From: a virus
Reading direction: 5' to 3' (one strand)
Virus record (IMG/VR): IMGVR_UViG_3300036781_000222
Coordinates: 1 to 50,489 of that record
Length of the DNA stretch: 50,489 nt
Shown here piece by piece: positions 40,556 to 48,619 of this stretch. Positions within the stretch are counted from its first letter, which is position 1, and each line of letters starts with the position of its first letter. The position numbers and the translations under genes are program-made. The notes beneath the pieces were generated by a model. That model saw only the letters and a program-made list of their open reading frames with translations. It did not search any database and was not told the DNA's origin.

Positions 40556-42778
40556 TTGACCAATATTTCCGCATTACCCGTTTCAGCTACCCTCACCGCC
40601 GCCCGTGGCTATGCCGCCCGTGGGTGGTACACATTCCCGGTGCATGGCTGGGATGGCGAGAATTGCACCTGTGGCGATCCCGCCTGTGGCAACCCTGGCA
40701 AGCACCCAGCGACCCGGCACGGCCTGAAGGATGCGTGTCTCGATGGCGACCGCCTGGTGCAGATGTGGCGCCTGGGCTGGAACGTGGCGATCCGGACCGG
40801 TCCCGAGAGCGGCGTGTTCGTGGTCGATGTCGATGGCGCACCGGGGGCGATGGCCCTGGAAGAACTGGAGCGCCGCCACGGGAGCCTGCCAGCCACGCTG
40901 GAGGCGACGACAGCCAGGGGTCGGCATATCTTCTTTACCTACCCCGCCAAGGCTATCAAGACACGCGTGGCAGCCCTTGGCCAAGGCCTGGACGTGCGTG
41001 GCGCTGGTGGCTATGTGGTGGCAGCACCCAGCCTGCACGCCTCGGGCGCGGTCTATAGCTGGGCCAATGACCTGATCCCGGTAGACGCCCCGGACTGGCT
41101 GATCGATATGGCCGCGGCGGATTGGTCCAGGCCTGCACCGGCAGCGCGACCGCTCGGAACGTGGCAGCGCGAGGACGATAACGAGCGCTGGAGCAGCCAG
41201 GACGTGCGTGAGATGCTGACCGCGATCCCGGCCGACCTGATCTATGACGACTGGGTGCATATCGGCATGGCGCTGCACGAGGGCGGCTATCCCCTGGCGC
41301 TATGGGACGAATGGAGCCGGCGCGGTGAGAAGTACCGGCCGGGCGATTGCGTCAAGCGCTGGGGCGGCTTTAACGGCCGGGATGGGATCACCATGGGGAC
41401 GCTGGTGGATCAGGCCAGGCTTTATGGCTGGAAGCCACCACAGCGCGAGCCGATGCGGATCGAGGACCATCCGGCCCGCGTGTTCCTCGAGCGGGTCAAC
41501 GCGGCCTGGAAGGCGCGGACGGCAGCGGAAAAGGTCGAGGCGGTGACCACCGGCCGCGGGCTGGATGTCGGGGCAGTGGATGGCCTGATCGGAGAAACCG
41601 CGCAATGGATCGTCGATACCGCGATCAAGCCCCAGCCCGAGCTGGCGCTCCTGAACGTCCTGGCCGCCCTTGGCGCGGTCTATGGCCGGCGCTATGCCAG
41701 CCCGATCAACACCAGGACCAACATCTATATGGTGGGCGTCGCGGCGACCGGAAGCGGCAAGGACCACAGCCGGCGCCAGATCAAAAGCCTGATGGTCGCG
41801 GCCGGGATGGAGGACCTCCTGGGCGGCGATGGGGTGGTGAGTGCGGCCGGGATCGGGACCCTGCTTCAGAAGACCCCCAGCACCCTCCTGATGCTGGACG
41901 AGTTCGGGATGCTGCTGCAATCGATCTCCGATGAAAAAAGCGGAGCGCACCTGAAAGGGATCAGCAAGACCCTGACCGAACTCTATAGCAGCTCCAGCTC
42001 GGTCTATAAGGGCGGCCAATATGCCGACAGCAAGCGGGAATCGGTCGTCATCACCCAGCCTAACCTCTGTATCTATGGCACGACCACGGTCGGAGAGTAC
42101 ACCAAGGCGCTGAAGCGCCGGGCGATCGAGAGCGGCGAGCTGAACCGCTTTATCGTGGTGCCGACCAGCGAGGATTACCCGGATCCGCGCGAGACGATGG
42201 AAAGCATGGGCGTGCCAGACCGGCTGGTGGAGGCCTGGGCCAGCTTGCGGCCAAAGGTAAATGGGCTGCAAGGCAGCATGATCGTGCCGCAACCCACCGT
42301 GGTCTTGTGGGGCGATTGCAAAGACCGGATGTTCCAGATGCTCAAATACGAGCATGAGGAAATGAAAAAGGCCCAGCAATTCACCGGCTTATGGCACCGC
42401 TACCGGGAGAATTGCATCAAGATAGCGATGATCCTTGCCATCACCCGGGCGCCGATGGCCCCGCAGATCCGGCATGCCGACCTGGATTTCGCCGAAACCC
42501 TGGTGCAGCTCAATATCGAATTCATGCGGAACCTGGTCGGCGATTACGTCGCGGAAAGCCAGCACGAGGATAACAGCAATACGGTCATGAGGCTGATTAA
42601 GAAGGCCGGAGCCGAGGGTGTCAGAGGGCGCGACCTCAAGCGGGCGACGCGCTATCTGGACAAGAAGCAGTTTGAATCCGTCCTCGGCAGCCTGCTGGAC
42701 CAGGAACGGATCGTCGCAGAGGCAAGCCAGGGACGCGGCAGCCCAAGCATGGTCTACCGGGTGGCTCCCGATGAGTGA
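40556..42778 (+). CDS. Bifunctional primase-polymerase / helicase
   Basis: Predicted 740 residues from TTG 40556, chosen for the AAGGGGGA ribosome site 5 bases ahead; an open frame from 40514 has none. Residues 14-185 form an archaeo-eukaryotic-type Prim-Pol domain with catalytic DVD at 91-93 and RGRHIFF. Residues 207-292 match PriCT-2 (ERWSSQDVREML, YDDWVHIGMALH). Residues 300-740 are a DUF3987-like helicase with Walker A ATGSGKD (397-403) and Walker B LLMLDE (444-449). It should prime and unwind at the phage origin. Confidence 0.88.
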   Translation: MTNISALPVSATLTAARGYAARGWYTFPVHGWDGENCTCGDPACGNPGKHPATRHGLKDACLDGDRLVQMWRLGWNVAIRTGPESGVFVVDVDGAPGAMALEELERRHGSLPATLEATTARGRHIFFTYPAKAIKTRVAALGQGLDVRGAGGYVVAAPSLHASGAVYSWANDLIPVDAPDWLIDMAAADWSRPAPAARPLGTWQREDDNERWSSQDVREMLTAIPADLIYDDWVHIGMALHEGGYPLALWDEWSRRGEKYRPGDCVKRWGGFNGRDGITMGTLVDQARLYGWKPPQREPMRIEDHPARVFLERVNAAWKARTAAEKVEAVTTGRGLDVGAVDGLIGETAQWIVDTAIKPQPELALLNVLAALGAVYGRRYASPINTRTNIYMVGVAATGSGKDHSRRQIKSLMVAAGMEDLLGGDGVVSAAGIGTLLQKTPSTLLMLDEFGMLLQSISDEKSGAHLKGISKTLTELYSSSSSVYKGGQYADSKRESVVITQPNLCIYGTTTVGEYTKALKRRAIESGELNRFIVVPTSEDYPDPRETMESMGVPDRLVEAWASLRPKVNGLQGSMIVPQPTVVLWGDCKDRMFQMLKYEHEEMKKAQQFTGLWHRYRENCIKIAMILAITRAPMAPQIRHADLDFAETLVQLNIEFMRNLVGDYVAESQHEDNSNTVMRLIKKAGAEGVRGRDLKRATRYLDKKQFESVLGSLLDQERIVAEASQGRGSPSMVYRVAPDE

Positions 42779-43208
42779 AACCGCCCTGCAGATCGAGGTC
42801 GCCGCTTGGCTGCGGGTCTGGGTGCTGTCGCCCGCTGACGGCGGCCCCTGGTGGACAGCGGTCAATCCGGTGCCGTCGAAGTCGCGCGCCGCAGCTGGCC
42901 TCAGCAAAGCCATGGGGATGAAAGCCGGCGTTCATGACATCATTTGGGGATGGCGCGGGCGCTTCGGGGGGATCGAGCTGAAGACTGAGGTGGGGGCGCT
43001 CAATGGGGCGCAGCGCACACTTCATGAAGAATTCACACTGGCCGGCGGCGTCTCGATCGTCTGCCGGTCGCTGGAAGAGGTCCAGGCCTATGCCGCTGTC
43101 CTGGGCTGGCCCGTGCGAAGCGCGGAGGAACGAGAGGCGCAGTTAGCTACCTTGCGCCTCAGCCGAAATCGTATGCCACGACTTCAGAATACTTCCCGTT
43201 CTTTTTGA
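42771..43208 (+). CDS. VRR-NUC domain nuclease
   Basis: Predicted 145 residues from ATG 42771 (overlaps the primase stop). ETALQIEVAAWLRV, then NPVPSKSR, GMKAGVHDIIWGWRGRFGGI and ELKTEVGALNGAQ give the G-x-D...ExK arrangement of the VRR-NUC / PD-(D/E)XK fold. Such phage proteins resolve branched DNA. The last 50 bases overlap the 3' end of the convergent helicase gene. Confidence 0.85.
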   Translation: MSETALQIEVAAWLRVWVLSPADGGPWWTAVNPVPSKSRAAAGLSKAMGMKAGVHDIIWGWRGRFGGIELKTEVGALNGAQRTLHEEFTLAGGVSIVCRSLEEVQAYAAVLGWPVRSAEEREAQLATLRLSRNRMPRLQNTSRSF

Positions 43209-44730
43209 TCGCGATCCGCTTTGGCGCCGGCAGCTCGCGCGCCATCTCGACCGCCGTGTCGATATCGCGGGGTGCTGGTAACTGACCGCCACGCCGCGCC
43301 CACCAGGCGCTAGCCTTCTCCCTGGCGCGGCCGGTATGAGCGAGACAGATCCATTCATTGAACTGCTTCAGGCCGCTCTGGTAGCACGCGCGGAGCGATG
43401 GCGTGTCCTTCTCGTGCTTGACGTAGGTCACGGCTGTGACAGGATGCCAGACGGGCTGCGCGGCCTGGTCAGAAAGCAGCGCCGCCTCGCTGGCCTCGCG
43501 CTCGAACTTCGGTTCCGGCTCGGGAAATTCAAAGCCGCAAGAGGGGCACAGGCGAACACCGGCAAAGCAGGTATCGTCGCACTCGGGGCAGATCTTGACC
43601 GGCGCGTCTCCGCCCTTCTCGCCCTTGCGCTTGGCACGGATCTGGTCCAGTGGGCCGAAGCGATCGCTGTTGCGGGCGAAGTCTAAAACGAGCGCGTCCT
43701 TTTTCCCAGGCGCCAGCCGCATGCCGCGACCGAGCATCTGCACCCACAGGCCAGCGGACTGCGTGTGACGCAGGCAAGCGATCAGGTCGAGGGCGGGGTA
43801 ATTGAATCCTGTGGTGAGGATCCCAACGTTACAGACGGCGCGGATCTGCCCGGCCTTGAACTGATTGATGATCGTATCCCGCTCGCCGCTGGCAGTCTGG
43901 TCGCTGATTGCCGCCGCAGTGACCCCACGCGCCCGCAGCGCCTCGGTGACGTGACCGGCATGCTTTACGCCGGCACAGAACACCAGCCACGACCGCCGAT
44001 CAGATCCATACTCGCAAATCTCCCGCACGGCCGATTGCGTCAATTCGTCAACATCGACTGACCTTTCGAGTTCTCCCGGCACATACTCGCCGCCGCGCTT
44101 ATGGACGCTGGAGATGTCATAGGTGGTTGCCATCCACTTCGGCACAACGGGCGCCAGATAGCCTTCCTGTACGGCCTGGAGCAAACCGTACTCATAGACG
44201 ATATCGTCAAAGAGAGCTTCCTCGCCATCGATCAAGGCGCCGCTGTCCAAGCGAAAAGCCGTGGCCGTGAATCCGATCACTTTCAAATAGGGATTGGTCA
44301 CGCGTAGATCCTTGATGAACTGGCCCCACCTGGATTGCCCGTCGCGACTGATGGTGTGGGCCTCGTCAACGACAAGAAGATCAACGCGGCCGAACTCAAA
44401 GGCGCGTTTATAGATCGACTGGATGCCGGCGAAGATGACCGGATGAGATAGATCGCGGCGCTTTAGGCCGGCGCTATAGATGCCGGCATCGATCCCGGTG
44501 TCACAGCCCAGGAATTCCTGGTAATTCTGAAAAACCAGCTCACGGACATGGGTGGCATTAATGATGCGCGTGCCGGGATAAGTGGTGATCGCCTCCTTGA
44601 TGAACGTGGCGATTGTCAGCGCCTTGCCGCAGCCGGTGGGCAGCACGATCAAGGGGTTTCCGGAGCGCGCATTGAAATACGTCTCCAGGGCGCGCAAGGA
44701 TTGCCTCTGGTACCGCCTTAACTCAAGCAC
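43159..44730 (-). CDS. SF2 DEAH-box helicase
   Basis: Predicted 523 residues from GTG 44730 (GGAGG 7 bases upstream); the open frame extends to 45057 but only as a shadow of the nuclease gene. Motif Q-like RYQRQSLRALE, motif I PTGCGK (31-36), DEAH (122-125), GFTATAFR (153-160), QMLGRGMRLA (331-340), and a C-terminal four-Cys zinc ribbon (CPECDDTC ... CPSCGFEF, 381-402). Related to UvsW/RecG-like helicases; probably remodels replication or recombination intermediates. Confidence 0.88.
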   Translation of the reverse strand: MLELRRYQRQSLRALETYFNARSGNPLIVLPTGCGKALTIATFIKEAITTYPGTRIINATHVRELVFQNYQEFLGCDTGIDAGIYSAGLKRRDLSHPVIFAGIQSIYKRAFEFGRVDLLVVDEAHTISRDGQSRWGQFIKDLRVTNPYLKVIGFTATAFRLDSGALIDGEEALFDDIVYEYGLLQAVQEGYLAPVVPKWMATTYDISSVHKRGGEYVPGELERSVDVDELTQSAVREICEYGSDRRSWLVFCAGVKHAGHVTEALRARGVTAAAISDQTASGERDTIINQFKAGQIRAVCNVGILTTGFNYPALDLIACLRHTQSAGLWVQMLGRGMRLAPGKKDALVLDFARNSDRFGPLDQIRAKRKGEKGGDAPVKICPECDDTCFAGVRLCPSCGFEFPEPEPKFEREASEAALLSDQAAQPVWHPVTAVTYVKHEKDTPSLRACYQSGLKQFNEWICLAHTGRAREKASAWWARRGGQLPAPRDIDTAVEMARELPAPKRIAIKKNGKYSEVVAYDFG

Positions 44731-45679
44731 TCTTAACCTCCGCATCCGTCCATTCATCGCCCGTTGCCAGGCGATACAGCACCCAATCCTCGCCAGCATC
44801 GACCTGCTCACCAGGAACGAGCATGGGGAGATAGAGATGCGTGGGACAGCCCTGCCGCTGTTCCTCGGTGCTGAGATGGCGACCCCAGCGCTGGCACAGC
44901 CATGTGCCGTCCTGCATCGGTGTCGAGTGCAGGCAGGTGCGGCAGTTGCGCGCTGACCACTCGCCACCGTGGCATTGCTCCTGGAACGCGCACCAGCGGC
45001 ATTCGTAATAGGTGGGACCTCCGATCCGCTCCAACGGCTCCTGGCTCTCCACGACACGCTCGGCGCGGATCAGGAAACGCGCCGCTTCGATCGGGTCAGA
45101 TTCGGTGCGGACCGTGACCGGGCGACCGCGACCGCCAGGAGCGCTGGCGACGAGGTAATGGCGTTCCATGCCGGTCAGCCACATATAGACCAGGGCCTGC
45201 GCCCAGTAGACACGATTCCAGGCCCGCAGGGCCTGCTTCTCGCCATGCAGTTCGATCGCCTTGGACAGCTTCTGTAGCTGTTCCTCGCCAACGCATTTGG
45301 CCTCGAATACGTGCCACGTCGCGGGCGCTTGCAGGAGACCCAGCACGCCGCCGTCCAGGTGACCCTTGATATGCGGATTAGCACCGATCACTTCCCACTG
45401 CTGGCCATTTGGCTGCAACGTGGTGAGCTGGATGCCAGGGACGGCGCGGAGACGTGCGGCCAGCAGGTCCTCGGTTCGGTGCCCGTCCTCGAAGCGCTTG
45501 AGCGTCAGGGCGTCGAAAGTCTCCTGGGCGACCCAGCGGAAGCGATACCACATTTTGCGGGCGCAACTCTCGCCGATCTGAGAGATGCCGAGATAGGGGC
45601 GTGGCTTCTCGCGGTGCGCCTCCATGGCGCGGTCGGCTGCATCTTGGGTAGGGTCAGTAGGTAGGGGGATGGGGGGCAT
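44723..45679 (-). CDS. Cas4/RecB-like nuclease with iron-sulphur cysteines
   Basis: Predicted 318 residues. His67, Asp109 (KGHLDGG), Glu126-x-Lys128 (WHVFEAKC) and Gln161...Tyr165 (QALVYMW) form the PD-(D/E)XK core. Cys39 together with C227-x2-C230-x5-C236 reproduces the C..CX2CX5C pattern that holds a 4Fe-4S cluster in Cas4 and AddB. Extra Cys follow (NCRTC). No CRISPR system is present; a recombination nuclease acting with the helicase, whose gene it overlaps by 8 bases, is likely. Confidence 0.85.
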   Translation of the reverse strand: MPPIPLPTDPTQDAADRAMEAHREKPRPYLGISQIGESCARKMWYRFRWVAQETFDALTLKRFEDGHRTEDLLAARLRAVPGIQLTTLQPNGQQWEVIGANPHIKGHLDGGVLGLLQAPATWHVFEAKCVGEEQLQKLSKAIELHGEKQALRAWNRVYWAQALVYMWLTGMERHYLVASAPGGRGRPVTVRTESDPIEAARFLIRAERVVESQEPLERIGGPTYYECRWCAFQEQCHGGEWSARNCRTCLHSTPMQDGTWLCQRWGRHLSTEEQRQGCPTHLYLPMLVPGEQVDAGEDWVLYRLATGDEWTDAEVKSA

Positions 45680-45722
45680 ATTGCCTCGGGAAAATTAGGG
45701 CGGCCGAAGCCGCCCGCTGCGT

Positions 45723-46229
45723 TTACTTCTGCCACGGCGCCTTTTTGGCTGCGGTTGCCGGCACCGATTGCTGGTTCTGATTACCCGCGACGGCGACCCC
45801 CGCCCCGCTCGCCGGACTGTACTTCTTGACCTCGTTCTGCGGGTTGCCCTGCACCGTCTGGCCATCCTTGGTATAGGGCTTTCCGGGCTTAACAATGACA
45901 TCGGCCAGCATGTTGATCCCGTGCAGCTCTTCGCTGTCGGCGACCTGCACCTTGCCACAGGCGCGAATGATCTCGCCGAGCGTGCGATAGGCGATATCGA
46001 CCGTCTGCTGATTCTGGTTGACGATGTTCAGGCGCTCGAAGATCTTGCGGCCGACATGCTCGCCGTCGAGAATATCCATCTCCAGCGCGAGATATTCGCC
46101 ATCTCCCTTGCTGGTCTTCTTCATTTCGCTGCCGATGATCGTCACACGATATGAGCCGGACGGCACTGGACTGAAATCATTGCGCTCTGCAATTTCGTTC
46201 GCATTAATGGTTTGACCAAGATAGGCCAT
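45723..46229 (-). CDS. DUF669 family, single-strand-binding-like protein
   Basis: Predicted 168 residues. FSPVPSGSYRVTIIGSEMKK, GDGEYLALEMDILDGEHVGR and KIFERLNIVNQNQQTVDIA match DUF669. Proteins of this family lie beside recombination ATPases in many phages and behave like ssDNA-binding proteins. The C-terminus is Ala/Gln-rich and flexible. Confidence 0.85.
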   Translation of the reverse strand: MAYLGQTINANEIAERNDFSPVPSGSYRVTIIGSEMKKTSKGDGEYLALEMDILDGEHVGRKIFERLNIVNQNQQTVDIAYRTLGEIIRACGKVQVADSEELHGINMLADVIVKPGKPYTKDGQTVQGNPQNEVKKYSPASGAGVAVAGNQNQQSVPATAAKKAPWQK

Positions 46230-46232
46230 TGG

Positions 46233-47003
46233 TTAGCTCTCCTGCTTGAAGTAAGGCACGTGTTCGGCAATGACGCCCCAGGTCGCCCCATCCCTGGTAA
46301 ACGGAATCTCTGGCGGAAGGCTGTAACGGTTCTTCGCCAGATAGGCCGGCCTCTCTTCGGTGAAGAGAAACCTATCCCCGCTCCCCACAGCGCGGGTGAT
46401 CTTCTTGTTGAACCCGGCATCAGTCTTTGTGATGCCGATCCGGTAGTTGACGAAAGCGACGATATCGCTGTGCTCCTGCAGCTTGGCGCTCGCCGTCTTG
46501 TGGAGCTTGATCTCATAGCGGTCATATGGATCAGTCAGCGGGTTTTGAAACCGCTTGATCTCGGAATGCGCGATCTGAATGATCGTCATGTGTTTTTCGT
46601 CGCGCAGGTAGTTAAGGGCGCTCAGATAATCGCGCCAGAGGTCCTGGGCGTAGATATGGGCCTTGCCGTAAGGGATATCCTCGTGGTTCTTCACGCCATG
46701 CTGCTTGCAGACTTCTGCCATGATAAGTGGCTCTAGCCAATCAAGGCTGTCGATCACGACGGTATGGTAATCGTGCGCCTCGGTCGCTAGTGAGGTAAGC
46801 GCCTCCATGACATCGCTGTACGTTTCAGCGAGCGGGAAGGCATGCGGCGTCAGCGTCCCCAGGCCATCCTCTGTCAGAATGAACACTGGACTGTCGGCAT
46901 CCGCTGCAAAGCTGGACTTCCCCAACCCCTGCGGCCCGTGGATGAGAATGCGCGGCGGCTTGGTATCGCCGCCCTTGCGCAGTGAAGCTAAAGAGATAGC
47001 CAT
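46233..47003 (-). CDS. RecA-like ATPase, Sak4 / AAA_24 family
   Basis: Predicted 256 residues. Walker A GPQGLGKS at 23-30, Walker B VVIDS at 82-86, sensor-like MTIIQIAHSEIKRFQNP. The family comprises single-strand-annealing recombinases (Sak4) usually found with DUF669 or SSB, as here. It should pair homologous strands in phage recombination or replication. Confidence 0.85.
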   Translation of the reverse strand: MAISLASLRKGGDTKPPRILIHGPQGLGKSSFAADADSPVFILTEDGLGTLTPHAFPLAETYSDVMEALTSLATEAHDYHTVVIDSLDWLEPLIMAEVCKQHGVKNHEDIPYGKAHIYAQDLWRDYLSALNYLRDEKHMTIIQIAHSEIKRFQNPLTDPYDRYEIKLHKTASAKLQEHSDIVAFVNYRIGITKTDAGFNKKITRAVGSGDRFLFTEERPAYLAKNRYSLPPEIPFTRDGATWGVIAEHVPYFKQES

Positions 47004-47029
47004 TGGTGGTTCCTTGCTGTGGTGGACGC

Positions 47030-47467
47030 TTACCGTGCGCCAGATTCAGTTACCGTAATCTTAACGCCATCAGGAGAAACAGTCCGCGCCGGATCGAACC
47101 AGCCGCGCACATTATCGCCCCATGTCTTGTAGATCCGCTCGTCAATCTTGTATGCAACTTCGCGGTTAATAAAGTCGGTTGGCGTGCCGCCGTCCTTCTC
47201 GATCCGGGCATAGAGCGCAGCCAGGATATCCTGGTCCCATTCGACCTTTTTCTTGGCCTCGATTTTGATTTGGAAAGCGCCGTCCTGGATATTGACCGTG
47301 CCGAATGGCAGATCGCGTCGCGCAAGCTCGACCCCAGCCCGCTCTTCGTAGCGCCGGCTAAGCTCCGCTTCTAATTTCTTTTTGGTGGACTTGGCCGCCT
47401 TCTCGGTAGTTTCCGCAACTTTGATTGCGTCGGCGATCTGCTCGATAGTCATTTCGCTATGTTGCAC
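47030..47467 (-). CDS. Recombination-operon hypothetical protein
   Basis: Predicted 145 residues from GTG 47467, with AAGGAG at good distance; ATG 47452 is an alternative. N-terminal coiled coil (AKSTKKKLEAELSRRYEE), then a beta-rich part with GTVNIQDGAFQIKIEAKKK. It precedes the ATPase and DUF669 genes and is a common first member of such operons in phages. Function unknown. Confidence 0.65.
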   Translation of the reverse strand: MQHSEMTIEQIADAIKVAETTEKAAKSTKKKLEAELSRRYEERAGVELARRDLPFGTVNIQDGAFQIKIEAKKKVEWDQDILAALYARIEKDGGTPTDFINREVAYKIDERIYKTWGDNVRGWFDPARTVSPDGVKITVTESGAR

Positions 47468-47503
47468 GGTTGCACTCCTTTTGAATTGCGTTATGCTGCA
47501 CTA

Positions 47504-47517
47504 TTAGCTATAGCTAA
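47504..47517. promoter_or_regulatory. Perfect 14-base palindrome TTAGCTATAGCTAA, operator candidate
   Basis: It lies between the divergent recombination operon and the HTH gene. On the + strand it overlaps a -10-like TATAGC (47510-47515) paired with TTGCGT (47486-47491) at 18 bases. On the - strand it overlaps the -35 position. It is probably bound by the HTH protein encoded 18 bases further on. Confidence 0.6.
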
Positions 47518-47534
47518 CTACAGGAGATATAGGC

Positions 47535-47723
47535 ATGCAAGTAAAAAATGAAATGAGCCGCGAAGAATTTTTGCGAGCCGTCGAAGCGGGGCTGAAAAGG
47601 AACAAGATAAGCGCTGCCAGGTGGGGCTTACTCTATATGGGCGACCCAACATTTGTGAGCCGCTTGCGCGCCGGCCGCACACCACGCAAGGAGACAATGC
47701 GTCGTGCCTTGCGCCATCTGTAA
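47535..47723 (+). CDS. Small helix-turn-helix regulator
   Basis: Predicted 62 residues with ribosome site CAGGAGAT. SREEFLRAVEAGLKRNKISA then LYMGDPTFVSRLRAGRTPRK has the GDP-x-FV-x-x-L-R-x-GR pattern of short XRE-like regulators of alphaproteobacteria. It should bind the palindrome upstream and control itself and the divergent recombination operon. Confidence 0.7.
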   Translation: MQVKNEMSREEFLRAVEAGLKRNKISAARWGLLYMGDPTFVSRLRAGRTPRKETMRRALRHL

Positions 47724-48015
47724 AAGACATGCTGTGGGATTTGGCTACCTGGGCGCTCCGGTGCGATTCTGCAACCGCGCTCATCAGGATATTTATGTCG
47801 CCAGAAGGAGGGCGCTAAGAATGGTCGATATCGATGCGAAAGAGAACGCTGCACTGGATGCGGCAAGCGCGCTGGCCGGTGAGTATTTGGAGAGCTTGTC
47901 GGCGACCGATCTGAGGGCCTTCACTGCAGAGCAATGGCGCCAGCTTCTGCAGGTGATCATCGGTGGCTATACGGAAGAGCTGGCGCGGATCGAGGCGAAT
48001 GAGTGCCCGTTTTAG
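47704..48015 (+). CDS. Cys/His zinc protein, DUF6511-like
   Basis: Predicted 103 residues from GTG 47704, overlapping the regulator by 20 bases. N-terminal CAICKRHAVGFGY then RFCNRAHQDIY gives a C-x2-C...C-x3-H zinc site. The C-terminal half (ENAALDAASALAGEYLESL, QWRQLLQVIIGGYTEEL) is helical. The whole layout resembles the DUF6511 family of alphaproteobacterial phages, recognised by pattern only. Function unknown. Confidence 0.6.
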   Translation: MPCAICKRHAVGFGYLGAPVRFCNRAHQDIYVARRRALRMVDIDAKENAALDAASALAGEYLESLSATDLRAFTAEQWRQLLQVIIGGYTEELARIEANECPF

Positions 48016-48025
48016 CGGGCGCGTG

Positions 48026-48136
48026 TCATCTTGACGTTTCAATGGCCACCCATATCCATGGTGCCATTGCTGCGATGAGAGTAATCGCTGCTAGTACCAC
48101 GACCCACCAAGCTGATGGATCAGGTACTCCGCGCAA
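48026..48136 (-). CDS. Possible small membrane protein
   Basis: A frame from TTG 48136 gives 36 residues: MRGVPDPSAWW followed by one strongly hydrophobic helix to IETSR. It is the last possible gene of the - strand operon. The ribosome site is weak, so only the membrane-like composition supports it. Confidence 0.35.
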   Translation of the reverse strand: MRGVPDPSAWWVVVLAAITLIAAMAPWIWVAIETSR

Positions 48137-48147
48137 CGGTAAGCCGC

Positions 48148-48552
48148 TTACTTAGCAAACTCCAAGATTGCGACTACAAGCTCTTTGCGCGCCTTGTAGT
48201 AGTCCGACGTACCGTGGTGGATAGCTAGGTTGTCGATAGCGTTGTAAACGTCATGGCTGATTATCGTTGGCGCAACGCGCTGCTCAACGACGTAAGCCGG
48301 GTTAGCATTGAGCGTTGTTATATGCGCTTCCAGCATCGCGATATATTGGCGATGCAGCGACGCCAGAGAAGAGATTGACGTGTTCCGTTTGTCACCGCTG
48401 TTGATGTGCGCCGCTAGGTTGCGATCTATGTAGGTTGATATTGCCCGTTCAAGCGCTCCGCGCGCGCCGCCTGGTAAGTGCATGTTGGCGTTGAAAGTTT
48501 CCATCGCTGCATCGATCGCATAATTGTAACGGGCGTTAGCGTCGGTCATCAT
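48148..48552 (-). CDS. Hypothetical helical protein
   Basis: Predicted 134 residues (MMTDANARYNYAIDAAMETF; ATG at 48552 or 48549) with AAGGAAAG upstream. Entirely helical, four-helix-like, no catalytic motif. It appears to have its own promoter (48593-48619). Confidence 0.65.
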   Translation of the reverse strand: MMTDANARYNYAIDAAMETFNANMHLPGGARGALERAISTYIDRNLAAHINSGDKRNTSISSLASLHRQYIAMLEAHITTLNANPAYVVEQRVAPTIISHDVYNAIDNLAIHHGTSDYYKARKELVVAILEFAK

Positions 48553-48592
48553 CTTTCCTTCCTAGAAATCGGGACATATCGTCTCGTCTTGC

Positions 48593-48619
48593 ATTATAAA
48601 GTTGCGGCCGCAATGTCTA
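48593..48619 (-). promoter_or_regulatory. Promoter-like sequence TAGACA-N15-TATAAT
   Basis: On the - strand a perfect TATAAT (48598-48593) lies 40 bases before the start of the 48148-48552 gene. TAGACA lies 15 bases further upstream, a slightly short spacing. A NotI-type GCGGCCGC palindrome lies within the spacer. Confidence 0.4.

Noticed and set aside
41300-42379. 359-residue - strand frame
   Set aside because: Antisense to the helicase half of the primase, where Walker motifs prove the + strand; no domain visible.
44731-45057. N-terminal extension of the helicase frame
   Set aside because: The extra 109 codons are antisense-like, rich in Arg/Ser/Cys, and overlap the nuclease gene; GTG 44730 has an ideal ribosome site and begins the conserved helicase fold.
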